Position numbers and translations under genes: made by a program. A DNA stretch of 64,000 nucleotides from JAVVHH01 sp963835135 (lineage in GTDB: Bacteria; Pseudomonadota; Alphaproteobacteria; Acetobacterales; Acetobacteraceae), in the NCBI GenBank assembly GCA_963835135.1, contig CAWIEF010000001.1, positions 186,001 to 250,000 of the forward strand, in the 5' to 3' direction. Below, one piece after another: positions 36,643 through 45,147 of this stretch. Each line of letters starts with the position of its first letter. Within the stretch, counting starts at the first letter, position 1. Under the pieces are notes generated by a model that made no database searches, was not told where the DNA came from, and saw only the letters and a program-made list of their open reading frames with translations.

Positions 36643-37581
36643 CTATTCGGTCGTGGTCTCGGCGGGCGCGCTCGGGTTTGGGGTCGCGCTGGGAGCATTG
36701 ACCGGGTGCGGACGGTTCATCATGGCGCCGGTCATGGGGATAAAGAAGACGCCGACATCCTTGCGGGACCGCACCTTCCCGTCCTCGTCCTTGGTGTAGA
36801 CGTAGAGGATCTGGCCGCGTTTGAAGGGCTGGCCGATCGGGATCAGCATGCGGCCACCGGGCTTGAGCTGCCTGAAGAGGTCGGGCGGCGCGTATTGCGC
36901 GGCGCAGGTGACGATGATGACGTCGAAGCCGTCCTTGACCTCGGGCCAGCCGAAATAACCGTCGCCGACGCGGGTTTCGACATTGGCGTAGCCGAGCGGC
37001 GCAAAGACCTTGCCGACGGCGCGGCCGAGCGGCTCGATGATCTCGATTGAATAGGATTTCTTGACGATGCGGGACAGCAGGCTGCTCTGGAAGCCGCTGC
37101 CCGTGCCGATCTCGAGCGTGACGTCGCCGGGCTTGGGCTGGCAGACCTGGCTCATGTAGGCCTGTCCCAAATAGTCGGAGAGCGCCGAGCCATAGCCGAG
37201 CGCCCAGGGCTTGGGATCGTCCTCGTAGGCGACGCCGCCCTGTGAGCGGCGGTCGGGATAAAAGTAGTGGTAGTATTCGCGCGGCACCTCCCCGAACGCT
37301 TTCATGATGGCCGGGTCGGCGCTGCCGAGGCGCTGGGTAAGGTATGTCTCGATCCGCTTCAGAGCGGCCGGGCGCCGCGCCTGGATGGCGGCGAACTGCG
37401 CGTCGGTGATGTCGATCGGGCGGCCGGACTCACGCATGGCGCGCTCGTAGGCATCGCGCGTCCAACCGGTGCCGGCCGAGACCGGGGCTGCCTCGGCCCG
37501 GGGCAGATGCGCGATGAACGGCGCCGCTAGAGAGGCGGCGAGGAGTGTTCGGCGCGTGGGTGGGACGGGGATGATTGCCAC
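36643..37581 (-). CDS. Exported protein-L-isoaspartate O-methyltransferase-like protein
   Basis: This 312-aa PCMT-type methyltransferase has an N-terminal export signal (PTRRTLLAASLAAPFIA, Tat-like, cleavage near AEA, about residue 31). The SAM motif I is LEIGTGSGFQSSLL (near residue 155), with DGYFGWPE and LKPGGRMLIPIG further on. A repair enzyme for isoaspartate would need SAM outside the cytoplasm, which is unusual, so export or function needs explanation. Its 5' end overlaps the membrane SAM-protein gene by 55 bp in another frame. The C-terminus is Pro/Thr-rich. Confidence 0.82.
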   Translation of the reverse strand: MAIIPVPPTRRTLLAASLAAPFIAHLPRAEAAPVSAGTGWTRDAYERAMRESGRPIDITDAQFAAIQARRPAALKRIETYLTQRLGSADPAIMKAFGEVPREYYHYFYPDRRSQGGVAYEDDPKPWALGYGSALSDYLGQAYMSQVCQPKPGDVTLEIGTGSGFQSSLLSRIVKKSYSIEIIEPLGRAVGKVFAPLGYANVETRVGDGYFGWPEVKDGFDVIIVTCAAQYAPPDLFRQLKPGGRMLIPIGQPFKRGQILYVYTKDEDGKVRSRKDVGVFFIPMTGAMMNRPHPVNAPSATPNPSAPAETTTE

Positions 37582-39977
37582 TGGAGCGACTTTCGATAGG
37601 AGGGAAAGGTAATCAAAGCCAAGACGTAGAGCAGGATTGCCGCCATCAGCACGCGGTCGAACCCGTCATGCACGGCGAGCAGATTGGCCAGCGGGGTGGC
37701 GACGACCGAGAACGCGCCGTTCAGCGCCCACGCCCAGGGCAGCATCGCCCCCGACCCGGCCCGCGCCAACCCCAACGGGAACGGCAGCCCCAACACGATC
37801 GACACCGGAGCGGTCAGCGCAAGCAGGATCACCGCGCGCACCGCCCATGGCGCGCCGATCGTGGCCAGCAGCAGCGGCTCGAGCCCCCACAGCGCCAGGG
37901 CGCACCAGGCGACGACGACGACGCAGGCGGTGACGATGCCGCCTGGAATGCGTCCGGCGAGCAGGCTGCCGAAACCGGAGAAGACCAGCATGCCGGTCAG
38001 CACGAGGGCGAAGGCGCTGGTGCGGTCGGCGAGGTAGAAGCTGGCCTTCTCTATGAGGAAGATCTCGATGCAGAGAAAGCCGAGCCCGAGGCAGGCAAAG
38101 TAGACGATCGCACGGCCGACCGGGACGCGGCCGTCGGAGCCTTGCGCCACGCGCGGGGCGAAGAGCGGGACCGCCAGCACGAGGAGCGCGAGCACGGCCG
38201 ATTGGGCGAGGACGGCGACGTTGACGAGCTGACCCACCTCCTGCTGCGGCAGGATTTCGAGGCGGCTGAGGATCTGCGGCAAGTGGCCGAGGCGGAGAAT
38301 GGCGTAGTAGAACGGCCGATCGAGCGTGATCGGGCGCAGGTCGAAGGCCTGCTGCGACCGGCCGGTCTGGCCGTGCAGCACGAGTTCGGCCTCGTCGGCG
38401 ACGGCGTCCTGGGCCGAGCCGCTGCTCTCGACCTCGCCGCTCTCGAAATCGATGGGCGGAAGGTCGTTGTAGATGTTGGCGCGGGCCGCAACGGGGTCGA
38501 AGCCGGGGAAATACGAGACGTCGAAGGAGCGATCGTCGCAGAACTTGCGGACGAGAGCGATCTGCTCAGGGGTCCAAGCCGTGCCCGCGACCAGGATCCG
38601 GACATTCCAGGCGGAGCGATAGACGATCACGTGCGCGGCCGGGTCGGCGACGCCGGCGGCGGTCAGGGCGTCCCGCACCGTCGCCAGCACGCGGACGCTG
38701 TAGACCGGAAACTCGCGGATGGAGACGGGAATGGAGATGAGCCGGCCGACCCGGAGATCTCGCTCCAACGCTTGGGTCGTGAAGGCGCTGACGTTGACGT
38801 CTGCCGCGTCGAGGTAGTCGCCAGCGATGTCGATCAGGTCGTAGAGGCCATCCGGCTGGTCAAAATGATCGGCGGCCGTCATCGGGCTGGCCGAGGAGAG
38901 GCGCACACGCGGGTCGGCCACCAGGGCGGGCGCGGGGCCGAGACCATGGGTGATCGCCCCGAGCAAGACCGGGTCTGGCTCGAGCGCCGTGACGTGCGTC
39001 GCCCCCAGGGCGAGCGCCTGGGCGATGGCGAAGCCGCCGGAGGCGCCCACGAGCAGGACATTGGCCCTCGGCGCGAGGAGATAGGGCAGCGCGCCCAGTT
39101 CGGCGGAGGCGTAATCGGCGGTCGTGGCGCCGGGCTTGGGGAGGGCCGCGATGCGGCTGCCGTCGCGATACAGTCCGAACGATTGCGGCGGCCCGGGGAC
39201 GCCAAGCATGCCGGCGTTGTTGGAGACGTCGGTATCGACCCGCTCGGTGAAGTCGTCGAGCAGCGCGTAGACCCCGCGCGGGGAGCGTATCTCGGCGACC
39301 TGCTTGGCGTCAGGCGTGTGCAGTGGCGCGTAGATCGCCTTGAAATCGTTGTAGTCGGCGCGGTTGTCCCCGAGCAGCAGGGCCTCGCCGGCGATCAGCG
39401 CGACGATCGCCGCCGAAAGCGGCAGCGCGCGGCGGGGTGCGGCCAAGGCGAGCGGGACGAGCAGCGCAGCCGGCAGCGAAAACGGGTGCAGCAGGAGCAT
39501 CAACCCGAGCACGAGCGCCGCGCCGGCCCCGGCGCCGGTCAGGTCATAGCCGTAGACTGTGCCGATCCGCTCGCCGTTGAGCACGAAGCTGAGGCTGACA
39601 TAGAGGCCGGCGAGGAAGAAGAACGGCAGCAGCGCCGCATAGTACAAGCCGATATTGACGAGTTGCGGCGCGTAGGTGGCCGCATTCTGCAGCTGCAGCG
39701 GGTTGAACGGGTTGATCGTGGTGGCCCAATAGCCGAGCGCGGCGGCCAGGATCATGGCCGCCGGCAACCAGGCCAGCAGCGCCGCGCTGCGGCGGACCAT
39801 GGCATCACGCCCGAGCGCCACCGCGACGCCGCTGAGCGCGAACCCGGCCATGACGATCGAGATGACCCAGTAGCCATACTCCGACCATTTCGCGACGGCG
39901 AAATAGCGCGTGAGCGCGATCTCGAACCCGACCGCGGCGCCCGAGACGAGGAAGAGCGGCCAGAGCGAGCCCCTCAC
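37527..39977 (-). CDS. Membrane spermidine synthase-like SAM-fold protein
   Basis: This 816-aa protein has about seven N-terminal membrane helices (residues 1-205). A soluble domain with a nucleotide-binding-like strand VLLVGASGGFAIAQA and an acidic strand end ALEPDP (near residues 303-330) follows, then about seven C-terminal helices (about 580-795). The layout resembles the large membrane-bound spermine/spermidine synthase-like proteins of unknown function. The motif GASGG is shorter of acidic residues than true SpeE, so aminopropyl transfer is not assured. It is coupled to the upstream alpha/beta hydrolase (4-bp overlap) and overlaps the PIMT gene by 55 bp. Confidence 0.72.
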   Translation of the reverse strand: MRGSLWPLFLVSGAAVGFEIALTRYFAVAKWSEYGYWVISIVMAGFALSGVAVALGRDAMVRRSAALLAWLPAAMILAAALGYWATTINPFNPLQLQNAATYAPQLVNIGLYYAALLPFFFLAGLYVSLSFVLNGERIGTVYGYDLTGAGAGAALVLGLMLLLHPFSLPAALLVPLALAAPRRALPLSAAIVALIAGEALLLGDNRADYNDFKAIYAPLHTPDAKQVAEIRSPRGVYALLDDFTERVDTDVSNNAGMLGVPGPPQSFGLYRDGSRIAALPKPGATTADYASAELGALPYLLAPRANVLLVGASGGFAIAQALALGATHVTALEPDPVLLGAITHGLGPAPALVADPRVRLSSASPMTAADHFDQPDGLYDLIDIAGDYLDAADVNVSAFTTQALERDLRVGRLISIPVSIREFPVYSVRVLATVRDALTAAGVADPAAHVIVYRSAWNVRILVAGTAWTPEQIALVRKFCDDRSFDVSYFPGFDPVAARANIYNDLPPIDFESGEVESSGSAQDAVADEAELVLHGQTGRSQQAFDLRPITLDRPFYYAILRLGHLPQILSRLEILPQQEVGQLVNVAVLAQSAVLALLVLAVPLFAPRVAQGSDGRVPVGRAIVYFACLGLGFLCIEIFLIEKASFYLADRTSAFALVLTGMLVFSGFGSLLAGRIPGGIVTACVVVVAWCALALWGLEPLLLATIGAPWAVRAVILLALTAPVSIVLGLPFPLGLARAGSGAMLPWAWALNGAFSVVATPLANLLAVHDGFDRVLMAAILLYVLALITFPSYRKSLQWQSSPSHPRAEHSSPPL

Positions 39978-40846
39978 AGGCGCCAGACCCGGGTGAGTAT
40001 GAAGTCCAGTAGCAACGCGTTGAAGCGATCGGCGTCGTCGACGAACAGCGCGTGACCCGCGGTTTGGAACAGGACCGTCTCGGCCAGCGGGTCCTTCGCG
40101 GCGAGATTGGCGGCTTGGGCGGCGAAACGCTGGCGGACGAGATAGAGGATGGGCCGCTTGACCGAATAGACCGCGTCTTTCCAGAAAGAGCGCTGGACCG
40201 CGTAGTTGCCCAGCGCGGCGGCGACTGCAGGCGGCGTGCGCAGGGCGTCTTCGGTCAGCCGCTCGAGATAGGCCTCGCCGGGGCTGCGGTTGAACATGCC
40301 GCGGACGAAGCGGCGCATCTGCTCCTCGCGCCCCAGTCTGGGCCCGCGCGGCGCAGGCACCCGGGAGGCGACGGGAGCCGGCTCCTCGCCGATCGAGTTG
40401 TCGATCAGCACCAGCCCGGCGACCAGCCGGTCCCCATATTCAGAGACATAGGCGAGGCTGTCGAGCACGCCCAGCGACCAGCCAACCAGGACAACGGGGC
40501 GATTGCCGTTGGCGGCGATCAGCTCGGCGATGTCCTCGCCACGCCGCTGGTAGGTGTAGCCGGACGGCGCGATCTCGCTCTCCCCCTGGCCGCGTGGGTC
40601 CAGCGCGAGCACGTGATAGCGCGACGAGAAGACGTCGAGCTGCTGCTGGAAGATCCAGGCCGGCATGGTCCAGCCCGGGATGAACACGATCGTGTTGCGT
40701 GCTGGATCGCCTGCCTCGATAACATGCAGCCGGACATGGTCGCTCGTCGTGAACGCCAAGTCGCGCGCGGCCGCGGCGACTGGGGCCAGCAGAAGCGGCG
40801 TGAGCGCGAGCGCAGCGAGGGCGTGGCGAAGCAAAGCAAGCCGCAT
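39974..40846 (-). CDS. Exported alpha/beta hydrolase
   Basis: This 290-aa hydrolase has a signal peptide (about residues 1-26, LLLAPVAAAA). The fold landmarks are FIPGWTMPAW (oxyanion region), LDPRGQGES, the nucleophile elbow GWSLG near residue 122, and a C-terminal AGHALF with the catalytic His. The cap region is Arg-rich. It is the first gene of the hydrolase - membrane SAM protein - exported methyltransferase operon. This suggests that all three act at or outside the inner membrane on one substrate, which is not known. Confidence 0.8.
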   Translation of the reverse strand: MRLALLRHALAALALTPLLLAPVAAAARDLAFTTSDHVRLHVIEAGDPARNTIVFIPGWTMPAWIFQQQLDVFSSRYHVLALDPRGQGESEIAPSGYTYQRRGEDIAELIAANGNRPVVLVGWSLGVLDSLAYVSEYGDRLVAGLVLIDNSIGEEPAPVASRVPAPRGPRLGREEQMRRFVRGMFNRSPGEAYLERLTEDALRTPPAVAAALGNYAVQRSFWKDAVYSVKRPILYLVRQRFAAQAANLAAKDPLAETVLFQTAGHALFVDDADRFNALLLDFILTRVWRL

Positions 40847-40938
40847 GTAAGGCTTATGGCCGGGTCGCGATGTTGTATGTCAACCTTTTCGGGGCTGAAT
40901 GGTGCGGTTTAGCGCGAATGCGGCACGTTTTTGGGAGA

Positions 40939-41115
40939 ATGGTGTTGGACGAAGGTGACGATCCCGGCCGCAAGCGGCAGCTCATCGCATCGGTGCTGGT
41001 GATCGCCGTTCTGCTGGCGGCTGGGTTGTGGCTGACGGGGGCCTTGCGCAGCGGGAGCGCAATCCAGGATTGCGTGGCAGCCGGCCGAAGCAATTGCGCG
41101 CCCGTCGCGCAGTAA
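40939..41115 (+). CDS. Small single-TM membrane protein
   Basis: This is a protein of about 58 aa with a basic patch (DDPGRKRQL), one membrane helix (about residues 17-37) and a short extracytoplasmic tail holding two cysteines (IQDCVAAGRSNCAP). Small proteins with this C-terminal pattern occur widely in alphaproteobacteria, as far as I recall, and have no known function; the two cysteines could form a disulfide. The start is uncertain: a GGGAGA lies immediately before the ATG, so the GTG or TTG at the next codons may be used. It is divergent from the hydrolase operon. Confidence 0.65.
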   Translation: MVLDEGDDPGRKRQLIASVLVIAVLLAAGLWLTGALRSGSAIQDCVAAGRSNCAPVAQ

Positions 41116-41179
41116 GGGCCGCTTGCAACTCGACGAGGCCGATTCGGTTTAGGCCATTCGAGGATTTCGAGAGGGTGGA

Positions 41180-41677
41180 ATGACGGATCATACGGACGCA
41201 GAGACCAAGCGGAAGCTCTGGTCGATGATGAAGGATATCGGCACGGCGATGCTCACAACCGAGGACGGCGGCAACCTGCGCGCCCGGCCGATGGTGGCGT
41301 CTCAAGGGGAGTTCGACGGCGAACTCTGGTTCTTCACGCGCGCCAGCAGCCACAAGGTCGACGAGGTCAAGAACGAGCACCACGTGGGCGTGACATACGC
41401 CGATGCCGGGTCGCAGAACTACGTCAGCCTGTCGGGCCGGGCCACGCTGGTCAAGGACAAGGCGCTGGTGCAAGCCCACTGGGCGGAGTCGATGCGGACG
41501 TGGTTCCCCAAGGGGATCGACGACCCGGAGGCGGCGCTTCTGAAGGTGTCGGTCGACGCGGCGGAGTACTGGGACGCGCCGAGCAGCACGATGATTCACG
41601 CCTACGGTTACATCAAGGCCCGCTTGACCGGGGAATCGCCGCATCCGGGCGGAAATGAGAAAGTCAGCTTCACTTAA
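41180..41677 (+). CDS. Pyridoxamine-phosphate-oxidase-like general stress protein
   Basis: This 165-aa protein has the split-barrel flavin-binding fold of the PNPOx-like/general stress protein 26 group. Key stretches are IGTAMLTTEDGGNLRARPM, ELWFFTRASSHKVDEV and YVSLSGRATLVKDK, then a W-rich C-terminal region (WAESMRTWFPKG; AEYWDAPSS). These proteins bind FMN or FAD and are induced by stress; few have a proven enzymatic role. A strong GAGAGGGTGGA ribosome site precedes the ATG. It appears to be a single gene. Confidence 0.87.
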   Translation: MTDHTDAETKRKLWSMMKDIGTAMLTTEDGGNLRARPMVASQGEFDGELWFFTRASSHKVDEVKNEHHVGVTYADAGSQNYVSLSGRATLVKDKALVQAHWAESMRTWFPKGIDDPEAALLKVSVDAAEYWDAPSSTMIHAYGYIKARLTGESPHPGGNEKVSFT

Positions 41678-41747
41678 TTAACGTTTCGTCGCTAAGACGG
41701 TCGCGCTGCCTCGGGCGGCGCGGTCGTGAGCGACGGAGGGTGTTGGG

Positions 41748-43205
41748 TTGGAAGCGGCGCCACGAGCTGCCACGACGTCGTGGCGGCCGGTTCTTGCGAT
41801 TGCGGTCATCGCTGTTGCAGTCCGGGTCTATCGGCTGGACGATGTGTCGCTGTGGACCGACGAGTTGTTCACCCGGTTCTACCCGGACGCCGGGCTCGGC
41901 TACCTGTGGACCGTGGGACTGCGGACCGAGCCGACGTCGCCGCTCTATTATACTGTGATATGGGCGGTCGAGCGCGCGTTCGGCGCTTCGGCCTGGGTGA
42001 TGCGGGCGCCGAGCGTGGCCGGGTCGCTGGCGGGGGTGTGGCTGGCCTGGGCGCTGGGACGGGAGCTGTTCGGGCGTCCGGCACCGGCGCTGATCGGGGC
42101 GCTGCTGCTGGCCTTGGCGCCGGTGGACGTGCTGTATGCGCAGGAGGCGCGAGCCTATGCGCTGCAGGGGGCGGCACTCGGGCTCGCCTTGCTCGGCTTT
42201 GCACGGGCGCTGCGCGGGGCCGGCGGACTGACGATCTATGCCGTCGGAGCGGTGCTGGCGGTGTGGCTGCACCCGACGTCGGCGGCGGCCGTCGTCGCCA
42301 TGAACATCGCGGCGCTGGCGAGCGCGGCGGGGCGCGGCCGTTTATGGGGCCGCCCTGCCCTGCTACGCTGGATCGGCGTCAACGCCGTCGTCGCCCTGCT
42401 CTGCACGCCGTTGGTGCCGGCGATGGTCTCGCCGGGGGGCGGGGCCGCGACGAGTTGGATCCCGGCCCTGACCCGGTGGTCGCTCGAGAGCGTCGTCGGC
42501 CAGACGCTAGGCGGCCCCGCGCTCGACGCGCACGCCCAGCGTATTGCGGAGGCGAGCGTGCTGGTGCTCGCCGCGCTCGCGCTGATTCCGCCGTGGCGGC
42601 CGGGGCGCCGGGCAATCACGGTGCTTTTGGTGGTGCCCGGGCTGGCACTGGCGATGATGATCGGTCTCAGCGTGACCAAGCCGGTGTTACTGAGCCGGAC
42701 GCTGGCCTGGCTGCTGCTCCCGCTGGCCGTGGCACTCGGAGGCATCCTGTCGCGCCGGCCGGTCGCGATTGGCGCGGCCGTGACGGCAGTGGCTGCGGCG
42801 GCTTTGGCCATGCAGCTGGAGCGGGTCGACGGCTTGAAGGAAGACTGGCGCGGGCTGTTCGCGCGTATGCCGGAGCTTGCGCCGCCCACCCTGATCGTTC
42901 TGGCGCCACATTCGCCGCCGGGAGCGGTCGCGCTGTACGCGTCAGACGCGGGCCGGCCGATGCGGCTCGACGATGGCGGGCCGCCGATCCCGGAAACGGT
43001 CGTGATGCCGCGCCTGTTCGGGACGGAGACGATCAGCGGCGACGCGTTCGCTCGGGCGGTCGAGGAGGGCAAGTCGGTGTGGCTCGTCTTCCGGCGGCCC
43101 GACTACGCCTGGGTCCATCGGGCGATCGCCGCGCTGCCGGCGCCCAAAGCCGTGGTCCAAAGCGAGGCCGGCCCCAACCCGGCCCTCTGGGCGCTGCACT
43201 GGTGA
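41748..43205 (+). CDS. GT39/ArnT-type membrane glycosyltransferase
   Basis: This 485-aa multi-helix membrane protein has the GT-C signature of an acidic first loop: VSLWTDELFTRF (Asp-Glu, near residue 37) and YAQEARAYAL in a later loop. About 10-11 membrane helices are followed by a soluble C-terminal domain (from about residue 365). Enzymes of this class move sugars from a polyprenyl-phosphate carrier to lipid, glycan or protein outside the inner membrane. The start is TTG at 41748 with a GGAGGG site. A GT2-GtrA gene that could make the polyprenyl-phosphate sugar follows 68 bp on. Confidence 0.83.
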   Translation: MEAAPRAATTSWRPVLAIAVIAVAVRVYRLDDVSLWTDELFTRFYPDAGLGYLWTVGLRTEPTSPLYYTVIWAVERAFGASAWVMRAPSVAGSLAGVWLAWALGRELFGRPAPALIGALLLALAPVDVLYAQEARAYALQGAALGLALLGFARALRGAGGLTIYAVGAVLAVWLHPTSAAAVVAMNIAALASAAGRGRLWGRPALLRWIGVNAVVALLCTPLVPAMVSPGGGAATSWIPALTRWSLESVVGQTLGGPALDAHAQRIAEASVLVLAALALIPPWRPGRRAITVLLVVPGLALAMMIGLSVTKPVLLSRTLAWLLLPLAVALGGILSRRPVAIGAAVTAVAAAALAMQLERVDGLKEDWRGLFARMPELAPPTLIVLAPHSPPGAVALYASDAGRPMRLDDGGPPIPETVVMPRLFGTETISGDAFARAVEEGKSVWLVFRRPDYAWVHRAIAALPAPKAVVQSEAGPNPALWALHW

Positions 43206-43273
43206 GCGCTCGACGGGGCATCGGACTGTTCAATGGAGTCGACGGCAGGCGCATGGACTGAGATAAAGCGTCG

Positions 43274-44410
43274 ATGGAAGCTTTGCTGCGCCCCGAGCCG
43301 GTGACGGCGATGGATCAAGTGATCGTTCGCGCACCCGAACTGTGCGTGGTCGTGCCGGTGTTGAACGAGCGGGACAACGTGGCGCCGCTGGTGGCCAAGC
43401 TCCGCGAGGTATTGACCGGGCTCCGGTGGGAAGTCGTGTTCGTCGACGACGGGTCGACCGATGGGACGCGCGACGCGGTCGCGGCGATCGGCCGCGACGA
43501 CACGCGCGTCCGGTTGCTGCACCGGGTCGGGCGCAAGGGGCTGGCCTCGGCCTTCATCGAAGGGGTGCGCTCGAGCCTCGCGCCGTTCGTGGCCGCGATG
43601 GACGGCGACCTGCAGCACGACGAACGCATCCTGCCGGACATGCTCCGCGCGCTGCAGTCGGGCCAGGCCGACATCGTGATCGGCAGCCGGTACGTCGCCG
43701 GCGGCGGCGTCGGCGAATGGGACAAGACGCGCGCCGGCATGTCGGACATGGCGACCCGGCTGAGCCGGCTCGTTCTGCGCACGCGGGTGACCGACCCGAT
43801 GAGCGGCTTTTTCATGCTGACGCGGGACGTGTTCGAGCGCGCGGCGCCGCGCCTCTCGGCGATCGGGTTCAAGATCCTGCTCGACCTGATCGCGTCGCTG
43901 CCGGAGACACCGCGCATCAGCGAGCTGCCCTACACGTTCCGTACCCGCGTGGCCGGCGAGAGCAAGCTCGATGCTGGCGTGCTGTTCGATTTCGCGCTGC
44001 TGCTGCTGGACAAGCTGGTCGGCTCCGTCGTGCCGGTGCGGTTCGTGATGTTCGCGCTGATCGGCGCGCTCGGGTTGCTCGGACATCTGCTGGTGCTCGG
44101 GGTCGGCGTGACGATCGGGGTCGAGTTCAGCGTCGCGCAGGCCGTCGCGACCGCGTGCGCGATCGTCGGAAACTTCATCCTCAACAACGAGATCACCTTC
44201 AGGGACCGCCGGCTGAAGGGTGTCAGGCGGGTGCGGGGGCTGATCATTTTTGCCGCGGTGTGCACGCTGGGCGCCATCGCCAACCTGAACGTCGCGTTCC
44301 TGATGTTCAAAGACGGACACCAGACCTGGCTGACGGCCGGGGTGGTGGGTGCGGCGATGAGTCTGGTCTGGAATTACGCGGTCGGTTCGACGCTGACCTG
44401 GAGGCGCTGA
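43274..44410 (+). CDS. GT2 polyprenyl-phosphate glycosyltransferase with GtrA domain
   Basis: This 378-aa protein is a fusion. Residues 25-240 form a GT2 domain like dolichol-phosphate mannosyltransferase (VVPVLNERDN, VFVDDGSTDGT, AMDGDLQHD). Residues 250-375 form a GtrA-type four-helix membrane domain (FVMFALIGALGLLGH; ILNNEITFRDR). Such enzymes make polyprenyl-phosphate sugar, and the GtrA part helps flip it. This pairs naturally with the GT39 gene just before. An in-frame Met at 43310 is an alternative start. The HAD gene begins 2 bp after its stop. Confidence 0.86.
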   Translation: MEALLRPEPVTAMDQVIVRAPELCVVVPVLNERDNVAPLVAKLREVLTGLRWEVVFVDDGSTDGTRDAVAAIGRDDTRVRLLHRVGRKGLASAFIEGVRSSLAPFVAAMDGDLQHDERILPDMLRALQSGQADIVIGSRYVAGGGVGEWDKTRAGMSDMATRLSRLVLRTRVTDPMSGFFMLTRDVFERAAPRLSAIGFKILLDLIASLPETPRISELPYTFRTRVAGESKLDAGVLFDFALLLLDKLVGSVVPVRFVMFALIGALGLLGHLLVLGVGVTIGVEFSVAQAVATACAIVGNFILNNEITFRDRRLKGVRRVRGLIIFAAVCTLGAIANLNVAFLMFKDGHQTWLTAGVVGAAMSLVWNYAVGSTLTWRR

Positions 44411-44412
44411 GG

Positions 44413-45147
44413 GTGCGCCTGAGCGATTTCGGCGTCCTGAGCTTCGATTGCTACGGCACCTTGATCGATTGGGAGAGCGGCATGCTGGCCGCTCTCGAGA
44501 CGCTGACCTCCAAGGTCGACCGAGGACTGGCACGCAACGACATCCTCCAGGCACACGCGGTCCACGAGTCGACGCAGCAGGTCCAGACCCCGGCGAAGCG
44601 CTACAGCGATGTGCTCGCCACGGTCTACAAGCGCTTGGCAGAGCAATGGGGCGTGACGGTCAGCCATGAGGAGTGTGCCGCCTATGGCCGATCGGTCGGC
44701 GACTGGCCGGCCTTCCCGGACTCGGCCGCGGCGTTGGCCTATTTGAAGCGCCATTTCAAGCTGGTCATCCTGTCCAATGTCGACAATGCGAGCTTCGAGG
44801 GCAGCAAGCGACGGCTCGGCGTGGCGTTCGACGCGGTGGTGACGGCCGAGGACGCCGGCTCCTACAAGCCAGCAGGCCGCAATTTCGATTACATGTTCGA
44901 GCGGCTCGCATTCGGGCTGGGCGGAGCGGCCGTGCGCCCCGGCGACGTCCTGCATACCGCGGAAAGCCTGTTCCACGACCATGGTCCGGCCAATGCCGTC
45001 GGCCTCGCCTCGTGCTGGATCCACCGGCGGCATGCCGATCCCGGGTTCGGCGCCACGAGAGACCCGGGCCAGATGCCGCGCGTGACCTTCCGCTTCACCA
45101 GCATGGCCGCCATGGCGGAGGCGCACCGGGCCGAGTTGGCCGCCTAG
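44413..45147 (+). CDS. HAD hydrolase, haloacid dehalogenase type II-like
   Basis: This 244-aa HAD-superfamily enzyme has motif I FDCYGTLIDWE (nucleophile Asp near residue 11), motif II LSNVDN and motif III Lys in GSYKPAG, with a type-II dehalogenase-like cap (AHAVHESTQQ). True L-2-haloacid dehalogenases have SNG at motif II, so a phosphatase or other hydrolase role is possible. The start is GTG at 44413, just after the GT2 stop, with a GGAGG site inside the upstream gene. It overlaps the convergent GMC gene by 4 bp. Confidence 0.8.
   Translation: MRLSDFGVLSFDCYGTLIDWESGMLAALETLTSKVDRGLARNDILQAHAVHESTQQVQTPAKRYSDVLATVYKRLAEQWGVTVSHEECAAYGRSVGDWPAFPDSAAALAYLKRHFKLVILSNVDNASFEGSKRRLGVAFDAVVTAEDAGSYKPAGRNFDYMFERLAFGLGGAAVRPGDVLHTAESLFHDHGPANAVGLASCWIHRRHADPGFGATRDPGQMPRVTFRFTSMAAMAEAHRAELAA

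Noticed and set aside
37575..40055. Very long plus-strand open frame (826 codons) opposite the membrane SAM-fold protein and its neighbours
   Set aside because: It is an antisense shadow typical of high-GC DNA: extremely Arg/Gln/Glu/Gly-rich with no domain. The minus-strand genes have clear membrane segments and motifs.
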